Part shown: one piece after another, positions 1 through 4,272 of the stretch
Layout of the letters: each line of letters opens with the position of its first letter
Numbering within the stretch: the first letter of the stretch is position 1
From: JBCCYM01 sp039190005
GTDB taxonomy: Bacteria; Pseudomonadota; Gammaproteobacteria; UBA12402
Direction of reading: 5' to 3'
Length of the DNA: 5,771 nt
NCBI GenBank assembly: GCA_039190005.1
Contig: JBCCYM010000085.1
Location: 1 to 5,771 of the forward strand
Translations under genes and position numbers: made by a program
Notes under the pieces: generated by a model
Databases searched by the model: none
The model's input: only the letters and a program-made list of their open reading frames with translations
Told to the model about the DNA's origin: nothing

Positions 1-2
1 GC

Positions 3-260
3 CCTGAAGATATATTAAGTAACATATCATCTTATTCTAAAGAAACTACTTTTTTAGTGGATTATGAATTCCAAAGTGGTGCTATTTCTGGTTTGGATGT
101 CGCCCAAGAATTAATAAGAAGAGGTTATTCGCGTATTTTTATTTTATCAGGTCATAATTCTTTGCCTATTAAAACACCTGTTCCTAATAGTATTACTGTG
201 ATTTGTAAAACTGACTTCAATGCGATCAAAAATATTATGCCGAAAAAAACGAGTTCATGA
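3..260 (+). CDS. Receiver (REC) domain protein, C-terminal end (partial)
   Basis: The reading frame is open from the window's left edge to a TGA at 258-260, so this is the last 85 residues of a longer protein. It fits the second half of a two-component receiver domain. FLVDY (visible residues 17-21) carries the candidate phospho-acceptor Asp20. SGLDVAQEL follows it like the MDG loop and helix 3, ILSGH places Ser49 where the switch Thr/Ser sits, and ICKTDF places Lys69 where the conserved Lys sits. The Asp-Ser and Asp-Lys spacings (29 and 49) are close to those of CheY (30 and 52). The Lys is followed by Thr-Asp rather than the usual Pro, so the domain is divergent. It ends about 15 residues after the Lys, so nothing follows the receiver domain. 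It could be a stand-alone regulator or the end of a hybrid histidine kinase; the missing N-terminus prevents a choice. It converges on the next gene with only 4 bases between the stops. Confidence 0.7.
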   Translation, partial: PEDILSNISSYSKETTFLVDYEFQSGAISGLDVAQELIRRGYSRIFILSGHNSLPIKTPVPNSITVICKTDFNAIKNIMPKKTSS

Positions 261-264
261 TATG

Positions 265-1122
265 CTAAACAAAACTCTCAATTTTTTTCTCGCAAATTGC
301 ATGAGCCACATCACGTAAATGTTCAATATGCTTGATAAGCTGTTCGAGTTCGTCTTTGGTAATGCTGTAACTTCGCTTGTAACGAGCATCAACGTAGGCT
401 TTAACCAACAAATCAAACAGCCAAACATTTTCATCGCTATCAAGCGGAAAAACAGGCAGTAGTTCATTGCTGACTGAATAAGCCATCTCTCTTAATATTT
501 CCAAGTTATGGGTATTTGGTTTATAGCGTGTGAAAACAAGTAAAATGGCTGTATACAATCGTTCTGTAGTTTGATGAAGCAGAAAAGCTGCTTCATTGTG
601 ATCTTTTTCCGATAATGAAAATTTAGCTAACTTTTCAAATTTCCCGGCTCGTTTGAAAAAATAATCAAAATCCTCTCGAGCTAATCGTTTTCGTTCTTGG
701 GGTAATAATTCTCTTGCTTCTTGTAGCTGAAATTTTTGACTATCATATAGCAAAATACTTTCTTTCTTAATATCTGTAAAAAAATACTGTGCTTTACCTA
801 AGCGACGGTTAATAAACTCAATGTCATGTATAATGACTGAAACTGGAGTTTTTAAAGATTTATCCTGTTTAATTTTTCGTTTGATTTCGCGCTGATATTT
901 GGATTGTACGATTTCGCTTTTAGTTTCAACAATAATTAGAATATCCATATCGCTTTGATAGCGGAAATGTTCATTATCGTATTTATCTTCTACCCAGTCA
1001 TTACGGGCATAGCTTCCAAATAAAATAACCATTTCTGCTGGCGTAGTATCTTGAATGAGCTGGACAAGGTATGTCAGCTCTTGTTGTTTTTGCTCAGGTA
1101 AATAACCTAAATCCGTTTTCAT
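265..1122 (-). CDS. Fused MNT nucleotidyltransferase-HEPN domain protein
   Basis: This 285-residue protein joins two domains. The N-terminal part (about residues 25-125) is a minimal nucleotidyltransferase: ILFGSYAR at 33-40 and SDMDILI at 57-63 give the GS...DxD signature with Asp58 and Asp60. The spacing between GS and DxD is 20 residues, about ten more than in typical MntA. The strand that usually carries the third acidic residue reads VSVIIHD (94-100), so that residue may be missing or replaced by Asp100. The C-terminal part (about 150-280) is helical and HEPN-like, with a candidate RNase motif R199-x5-H205 in RYKPNTH. The tyrosine that MntA-type enzymes AMPylate in HepT (HxY) is Leu207 here. 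In type VII toxin-antitoxin pairs these domains are separate toxin and antitoxin proteins; fused versions are known from database annotation, but their role is not settled. Start: ATG at 1122-1120 with no strong Shine-Dalgarno. A weak promoter candidate upstream is TTGTTA (1176-1171), 18 bases, TACAAA (1152-1147). Confidence 0.85.
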   Translation of the reverse strand: MKTDLGYLPEQKQQELTYLVQLIQDTTPAEMVILFGSYARNDWVEDKYDNEHFRYQSDMDILIIVETKSEIVQSKYQREIKRKIKQDKSLKTPVSVIIHDIEFINRRLGKAQYFFTDIKKESILLYDSQKFQLQEARELLPQERKRLAREDFDYFFKRAGKFEKLAKFSLSEKDHNEAAFLLHQTTERLYTAILLVFTRYKPNTHNLEILREMAYSVSNELLPVFPLDSDENVWLFDLLVKAYVDARYKRSYSITKDELEQLIKHIEHLRDVAHAICEKKIESFV

Positions 1123-1281
1123 GTTGGCTTATTTATTTCTCTAATATTTGTATTCGTATTGCCTAAAAGATAACAAAAAATTAGTCGGTTTTATACTAAA
1201 ACTTAATAAGCCTGGTTGTTCTGGCATTAAAGAAATTTAGATTTTAGTAATAAAGCTTTGTTTTTCAATTTTTCATTTCAC

Positions 1282-1289
1282 AAGAGGGG
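1282..1289 (+). promoter_or_regulatory. Ribosome binding site that fixes the HTH gene start
   Basis: AAGAGGGG lies 7 bases before ATG 1297. It is the strongest Shine-Dalgarno-like site I noticed in the window and argues against the longer TTG-initiated reading from 1258. Confidence 0.7.
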
Positions 1290-1296
1290 TAATAAA

Positions 1297-1533
1297 ATGG
1301 CAATAGCTATGACAAAAGTAATGAATGAAAAAGAGGCGGCTGCTTACATTGGTATGTCAGTCTCTTTTTTACAGAAAGATCGAACCGAAGGCAGGTTAAT
1401 AGGTAGAACACCGGGGCCCAGATGGTTAAAAATAGGCAAGCGGGTGCTGTACCTTAAAGATGATTTAGATTTGTGGTTAGAAATATTATGCGTTAATAGG
1501 CAGCAGCAAGAAGCGGATTCTTTGGATGTTTAG
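1297..1533 (+). CDS. AlpA/excisionase-like MerR-type HTH DNA-binding protein
   Basis: A 78-residue protein. NEKEAAAYIGMSVSFLQKD (10-28) is a winged helix-turn-helix of the HTH_17/AlpA/Xis kind. It is followed by the wing-like stretch RWLKIGKRVLYLKDDLDLWLE (42-62), in which a basic residue run leads to a short strand and the DDLDxWL ending typical of this family. Such proteins bind DNA as excisionases or as activators of integrase genes in prophages and integrative elements, and some serve plasmids or toxin-antitoxin loci. I chose ATG 1297 because a strong ribosome binding site (AAGAGGGG) lies 7 bases upstream; the frame is open back to a TTG at 1258, which lacks such a site. The tail after residue 62 (Gln/Glu rich) is not conserved in the family as I know it. 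No integrase gene is in view. A possible -10 box, TATACT, sits at 1192-1197 with no good -35. Confidence 0.75.
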   Translation: MAIAMTKVMNEKEAAAYIGMSVSFLQKDRTEGRLIGRTPGPRWLKIGKRVLYLKDDLDLWLEILCVNRQQQEADSLDV

Positions 1534-1539
1534 CCAGCT

Positions 1540-1754
1540 ATACCCAATGTCTGTTAAGATGCGAACTCATGGTATGTCGAAAAATGTGAAAAGTCAGAAT
1601 GTTTGCCCGTTCAGTTTGTTGCCAGATTGAAGTGTTCTGACCGAGAAAAACAGGAGTAATAGTTGCGCTATTGCGAGTGTTTTTTGACCGAAGAACGCTT
1701 CAAGGTGGTGACAAAATGGGCGGGCAAATTCGTATCTTGATGGACATTGGGTAT
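1540..1754 (+). repeat. 215-bp imperfect palindromic element (MITE-like or structured RNA)
   Basis: The two ends are inverted repeats. Bases 1540-1565 pair with 1729-1754 without gaps: 22 Watson-Crick pairs and 4 G.U pairs out of 26. Inside, 1602-1662 pairs with 1668-1728 around a 5-base loop TTGCG (1663-1667): 42 Watson-Crick pairs, 7 G.U pairs and 12 mismatches. The mismatches are concentrated in two internal loops near 1640-1644 and 1653-1655. The left arm carries an extra 36 bases (1566-1601) with no partner. The ends read ATACCCAATG and its complement, and a TA precedes the left end, but I see no convincing target-site duplication. In length and shape it resembles palindromic intergenic repeats such as ERIC, NEMIS or YPAL, though I do not recognise its sequence as one of these. 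It starts 6 bases after the HTH gene's stop, so it would form that gene's 3' untranslated region. There is no open reading frame of note and no T-tract after it. Confidence 0.8.
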
Positions 1755-1878
1755 GTATCAGCGTATCGCAATATTTGCTAAGGCGAGGGATTGTACTGGC
1801 TTGTAATATAAAAGCATCACCATAGCATCACTAAACGATATATTGAAATTATATCTTATTGCAACCTATTGATTAAAC
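1755..1878. other. Intergenic spacer with short repeats
   Basis: No gene is apparent. AGCATCAC occurs twice (1813-1820 and 1824-1831), spaced 11 bases apart, about one helical turn. GATATA (1837-1842) and TATATC (1850-1855) form a short dyad. On the minus strand this is the region just downstream of the tRNA, but no clear terminator with a T-tract is present. The functions of these repeats, if any, are unknown. Confidence 0.4.
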
Positions 1879-1968
1879 TGGTGCCCCGAACAGGATTCGA
1901 ACCTGTGACCTTCTCCTTAGGAGGGAGACGCGCTATCCAGCTGTGCCACCGGGGCTTAAAATCAATAG
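1866..1968 (-). repeat. Inverted repeat flanking the tRNA gene
   Basis: CTATTGATT at 1866-1874 and AATCAATAG at 1960-1968 are perfect complements, each exactly 4 bases outside the tRNA gene (1879-1955, counting CCA). In the precursor transcript the 5' leader could pair with the 3' trailer next to the acceptor stem. Such pairing could influence end processing; this is inference from symmetry only. Confidence 0.5.
1879..1955 (-). tRNA. tRNA-Arg (anticodon CCT)
   Basis: Read on the minus strand, a full 77-base cloverleaf is present with an encoded CCA. The acceptor arm GCCCCGG pairs with TCGGGGC (last pair G.T), the discriminator base is A, and the anticodon stem TCTCC/GGAGA closes the seven-base loop CTCCTAA. 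This places CCT at 1921-1919, so the tRNA reads the arginine codon AGG. The T arm is ACAGG-TTCGAAT-CCTGT. The D arm contains the AGCTGGATAGC-type loop. The gene's 3' end faces the palindromic element and the excisionase-like gene, the orientation in which integrases commonly use tRNA genes. I did not find a second copy of the 3' end in the window, so an attachment site cannot be shown. Confidence 0.96.
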
Positions 1969-2014
1969 TTTAGCATGAATGCTGAGAATCTTGAATATTT
2001 TTGACATCAATGAT

Positions 2015-2093
2015 CCCTGAGTTCATCGAAGGAGGGTTCCTGAGCTTGCTTGCCCTGAGCCTGCTTGCCCTGAGCCTGTCGAAGGGTCGAAGG
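2015..2093. repeat. Cluster of CCCTGAGCCTGTCGAAGG-type repeats with a 15-bp tandem
   Basis: The motif appears in full at 2068-2085 and in a degenerate form at 2015-2032 (14 of 18 bases shared). Between them the 15-base unit GCTTGCCCTGAGCCT is repeated perfectly in tandem at 2048-2062 and 2063-2077, and TCGAAGG occurs twice at 2079-2085 and 2087-2093. The related TGAGCTTGTCGAAG appears at 5751-5764. The same GAGCYTGTCGAAG core is familiar as a dispersed intergenic repeat in many unrelated bacteria. It sits between the tRNA and ribH promoters and holds no gene. Confidence 0.65.
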
Positions 2094-2147
2094 AAAGCAT
2101 CAAATAACCATTTTCTTTATTGCAGTCAATGCGTGTTTAGGCTACAT

Positions 2148-2153
2148 TATAAT
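2148..2153 (+). promoter_or_regulatory. Probable -10 box of the ribH-like operon
   Basis: A perfect TATAAT lies about 50 bases before the start codon. The -35 is poor: at 17-base spacing the hexamer is GTCAAT (2125-2130), while a better TTGCAG (2120-2125) is 22 bases away. The implied leader is only about 40 bases, too short for an FMN riboswitch, and none of its conserved elements is seen. Confidence 0.5.
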
Positions 2154-2201
2154 GCTGTGCCAACTTATTAAGATAGCTGATTAAAAAGTGGAGTAATAAA
2201 A

Positions 2202-2675
2202 ATGAGAGAAATTAAAGCAAGGGATATTCCGGGTGGGTTTGATATTGGTTTGGTTGTCAGTCGATACAATTCGGATATTACCGAATTGATGTTGCAACAG
2301 GCGCTCACACGTCTGGAGCAATTAGAATGCGCCGAAGAAAGAGTGATAACGGTACATGTCCCTGGCGTCACTGAAATTGTGGCCGCAGCGCATGAAATGA
2401 TTAAACATCAAAAACTGGATGTCATTGTTGCCATTGGTTGTGTGATAAGTGGTGAGACGCCTTATTCCGGTAATCTTTGTCAGGATGTGATGTCAGGTTG
2501 TCGGCATTTATCAGTGAATTATCAACTGCCGATAGTCGTAGGTGGATTATTGATGGTTGATAATGAAAAGCAGGCGCACGAACGTTTAGATGGGAAAAAA
2601 GGTCGTCGCGCGGCTGAAGCGATTGATATTGCTTATGAAGTTGTTTCAGTAGTCAAACAGTTGCGTGGTGAATAA
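2202..2675 (+). CDS. ribH: Divergent lumazine synthase (RibH) family protein
   Basis: A 157-residue protein of the usual length for 6,7-dimethyl-8-ribityllumazine synthase, the penultimate enzyme of riboflavin synthesis, which forms pentamers or 60-mer shells in the cytosol. Family landmarks are all recognisable in order: SRYN (20-23), HVPGVTEI (52-59), AIGCVISGETPY (77-88), LPIVVGGLL (109-117), QAHER (124-128) and KKGRRAAEA (132-140). Several active-site positions differ from the norm. RFN/RWN is RYN, VPGAFEIP is VPGVTEIV, RGETPH is SGETPY (Tyr88 replaces the catalytic His), the FGV(L/V)T segment is VGGLLM, and the NKG near the end is KKG. Arg128, which contacts the phosphate-bearing substrate, is kept. 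The fold is therefore well supported but normal activity is not. It may be a second, diverged copy or a protein with a new role; the rib genes usually found beside ribH are absent here. A Shine-Dalgarno GGAG (2190-2193) lies 8 bases before ATG 2202. The next gene overlaps its end. Confidence 0.85.
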   Translation: MREIKARDIPGGFDIGLVVSRYNSDITELMLQQALTRLEQLECAEERVITVHVPGVTEIVAAAHEMIKHQKLDVIVAIGCVISGETPYSGNLCQDVMSGCRHLSVNYQLPIVVGGLLMVDNEKQAHERLDGKKGRRAAEAIDIAYEVVSVVKQLRGE

Positions 2676-3159
2676 AAATTATCAGACGCGGCGGCAAAGT
2701 GATTTTTTGCCGCGTGTATGGAAAATATTGCCGCGGATTAAAACCGTTCATATCCATGCCGTTGACTATGTCAATCACTGTCGTGATGATTTGATTGGCG
2801 CTGTCACGGTAAAATCAATCACTGAAAAAACCTTGTTAATGCGGGAACAGGGTGTTTGGCGGCGGCGCCAAATACAGGCTGAAAATAATTACCAATGGCA
2901 TTGGCAAGACGATCTTTTTTTAAGTCATCTGCGTTATGGACAGCAACATCAGGTGCGGCTAGCATGTTTTAGCGTGGGAAACGCGCGGTGTCGGCGCCAG
3001 ACTCGCAGTGTGTCTGAAGCTATTCATTGTTGCGGTAGCGATCAATATCATGCCACATTGACATTAACAAGCAAGCTTTGTTTGCGCTGGCAGATTATCG
3101 GCAGTAACAAGCATAGTATGATTACCGCGATCTATCATTCTGATGAAATCAGTAGTTAG
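2665..3159 (+). CDS. DUF6314-like protein of unknown function
   Basis: A 164-residue soluble protein whose start, GTG 2665 (or GTG 2668), overlaps the end of the ribH-like gene by 11 (or 8) bases, suggesting translational coupling and one operon. The match to DUF6314 rests on the C-terminal pattern: H121-C-C-x2-D126-x-Y128, then W142-x3-G146-x2-K149 and T154-x2-Y157. This follows the family's AHxCxxDxYxV...WxVxGPxKdxxxxTxY ending. The middle (about 43-100) also fits the family's G-A-x-F...L-x-Y-x-E-x-G...Y-x-W layout, with IGAVTVKS, LLMREQG and NNYQWHW. The family is probably a small beta-barrel with no assigned activity as far as I know. The family assignment is by eye. No signal peptide or membrane segment is present. 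Arg and His content is high, notably RRR (66-68) and NARCRRQTR (106-114). Confidence 0.6.
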   Translation: MVNKNYQTRRQSDFLPRVWKILPRIKTVHIHAVDYVNHCRDDLIGAVTVKSITEKTLLMREQGVWRRRQIQAENNYQWHWQDDLFLSHLRYGQQHQVRLACFSVGNARCRRQTRSVSEAIHCCGSDQYHATLTLTSKLCLRWQIIGSNKHSMITAIYHSDEISS

Positions 3160-3179
3160 CCGCTGTTTTCTTAATATAT

Positions 3180-3208
3180 TTGAATATCACAATGATATTT
3201 GTTATATT
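3180..3208 (+). promoter_or_regulatory. Promoter of the lipoprotein-phosphatase operon
   Basis: TTGAAT (3180-3185) and TATATT (3203-3208) are separated by an ideal 17 bases, giving a predicted start near 3215 and a leader of about 50 bases. It lies downstream of the DUF6314-like gene and begins a new transcription unit. Confidence 0.6.
3183..3199. promoter_or_regulatory. Operator-like dyad inside the promoter spacer
   Basis: AATATCA-CAA-TGATATT is a perfect 7-bp inverted repeat that overlaps the last half of the -35 box and fills most of the spacer. A protein bound there would block RNA polymerase, so a repressor site is plausible. In such AT-rich DNA a dyad of this length can also occur by chance. 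Confidence 0.4.
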
Positions 3209-3266
3209 GGCATCACTAACGCGATAAAGTGCGATCTCTAACTAGACATTATTGACACAGAATCTA

Positions 3267-3590
3267 ATGATTATAATTCGATTGACTTGGCTGCTGATAT
3301 TAATTGTATTTCTAGGTGGCTGCGCGCATCTGAGTGGTAGAGATGCTATTGTGCGTAATTACGAAAAAGATTACCGTTTTTCTAAGTCGATTCCACCATT
3401 AAAAATGCCACCGGGCATGTCCTCTGGCAAAATTGAAAGCCTTTATCCGGTGCCGACAGATTTGCCTAAATATACTGGCGTGCCGAGTGTCATTCCGCCA
3501 GGTAATCCCGGTAGTGCTAAAGACAATCGTGATGCTTTAGTGAAAAAAACAACAGCACAAGCTGCCGCTGTCAATACTACAAAGAGTTAA
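3267..3590 (+). CDS. Small lipoprotein with BamC-like N-terminal segment
   Basis: From ATG 3267 the product is 107 residues. MIIIRLTWLLILIVFLGGC is a lipoprotein signal peptide with lipobox LGG-C, so Cys19 would be lipidated and become residue 1 of the mature protein. The residues after it (Ala, His) do not include the Asp that keeps lipoproteins in the inner membrane, so outer-membrane sorting is expected. Residues 31-65 (NYEKDYRFSKSI, then PLKMPPGM and YPVPTDLP) resemble the unstructured N-terminal stretch of BamC, which has a PL.xPxGL...YPxP pattern and lies against BamD. The helix-grip domains of BamC are missing, so this is either a short BamC-like protein or an unrelated Pro-rich lipoprotein. 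The tail is Ala/Thr/Lys rich and probably disordered. An in-frame TTG at 3252 would add five residues; neither start has a strong ribosome binding site, and ATG gives the more usual signal peptide. The phosphatase gene follows 13 bases later. Confidence 0.7.
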   Translation: MIIIRLTWLLILIVFLGGCAHLSGRDAIVRNYEKDYRFSKSIPPLKMPPGMSSGKIESLYPVPTDLPKYTGVPSVIPPGNPGSAKDNRDALVKKTTAQAAAVNTTKS

Positions 3591-3603
3591 TGGCTATTAT
3601 GCG

Positions 3604-4254
3604 ATGAAAAGTAAGTGGCTAAGAAAACGAAATATTCTCTATTTGCTTATTATTGCCTTTATTGTTTTTGCCATTTGGTATTGTAGCCAGCTTTTTTTGT
3701 TTGATAATTTTCATGTGGTGATTCCAGATGAAATTTATCGTTCAGCGCAAATGGATACTAAGGATTTACAAGCTTACAGCAGTAAATATCATATTAAAAC
3801 CATTATCAATCTGCGTGGCGCTCATCCTGATGATGCCTGGTATCGTGATGAAGACGCGTTTACTCGTTCACATGATATCAATCATTACAACTTGGCATTA
3901 TCAGCTAAAATAGTGCCTCCTGTGGCAAAGTTGAAAACACTTATCCATTTGATTGAAACATCACCAAAGCCTGTTTTGATTCATTGTCAAGGTGGGGCTG
4001 ATCGTACTGGTTTAGCTTCAGCTGTTGCCATTATTTTATCAGGTGACTCTTCTGTAACGGATATGGAGCATCAGATTTCATGGCGTTACGGTGCGCTATC
4101 GCCGTCAACAGTAGGGTATCAGGTCATGACCGATTATCTTGACTATATTCAATCTAAGCATCAACCTTATGGCGAACAAAGCTTTTTAGCTTGGGCAAAT
4201 CAAGTTAAAGTTTTAGCGCCGCACAAAGGTGTTTTTGTTCGAGCGTGTTGGTAA
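3604..4254 (+). CDS. Membrane-anchored dual-specificity/tyrosine phosphatase-like protein
   Basis: A 216-residue protein. Basic residues MKSKWLRKRN precede one membrane helix (about 11-33, rich in Leu, Ile and Phe), after which the catalytic part would lie in the periplasm by the positive-inside rule. Residues 36-75 contain VIPDEIYRSAQM and IKTIINLRG, the conserved opening of the bacterial DSP-like phosphatase family. The signature HCQGGADRTG (127-136) is the CX5R P-loop with nucleophile Cys128 and Arg134. The general acid is probably in the acidic stretch HPDDAWYRDED (74-84), but I cannot say which Asp. The substrate is unknown; related single-helix proteins have been linked to phosphoinositide or protein-tyrosine dephosphorylation. 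The gene sits 13 bases after the lipoprotein gene with no terminator between, which implies co-transcription. A weak ribosome binding site (AAAGAG at 3581-3586) is rather distant from ATG 3604. The gene converges on the MFS gene with 16 bases between them. Confidence 0.85.
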   Translation: MKSKWLRKRNILYLLIIAFIVFAIWYCSQLFLFDNFHVVIPDEIYRSAQMDTKDLQAYSSKYHIKTIINLRGAHPDDAWYRDEDAFTRSHDINHYNLALSAKIVPPVAKLKTLIHLIETSPKPVLIHCQGGADRTGLASAVAIILSGDSSVTDMEHQISWRYGALSPSTVGYQVMTDYLDYIQSKHQPYGEQSFLAWANQVKVLAPHKGVFVRACW

Positions 4255-4272
4255 CACTATAACTCTTTTTTT
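4245..4272 (+). terminator. Weak terminator candidate after the phosphatase gene
   Basis: GTGTT-GGT-AACAC (4245-4257) forms a 5-bp hairpin over the stop codon, and seven T's follow at 4266-4272. The 8-base gap before the T-tract and the short stem make it a poor intrinsic terminator, but it sits exactly between the two convergent genes. Confidence 0.3.

Noticed and set aside
255..467. Minus-strand open frame inside the MNT-HEPN gene
   Set aside because: It overlaps the end of a well-supported gene in another frame and has no family features.
1192..1197. TATACT as promoter -10 for the HTH gene
   Set aside because: No acceptable -35 lies 16-18 bases upstream, so it is mentioned only within the gene entry.
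1534..1754. CRISPR array
   Set aside because: The repeats here are two arms of one palindrome, not regularly spaced direct repeats.
2154..2201. FMN riboswitch before the ribH-like gene
   Set aside because: The leader after the probable start is about 40 bases, far shorter than this riboswitch, and no conserved element is visible.
2168..2371. Minus-strand open frame opposite ribH
   Set aside because: It is antisense to a clear RibH homologue; Ser/Thr/Ile composition and no start signals suggest a shadow.
3728..3913. Second plus-strand frame within the phosphatase gene
   Set aside because: It lies wholly inside the phosphatase frame, which carries conserved motifs; no ribosome binding site.
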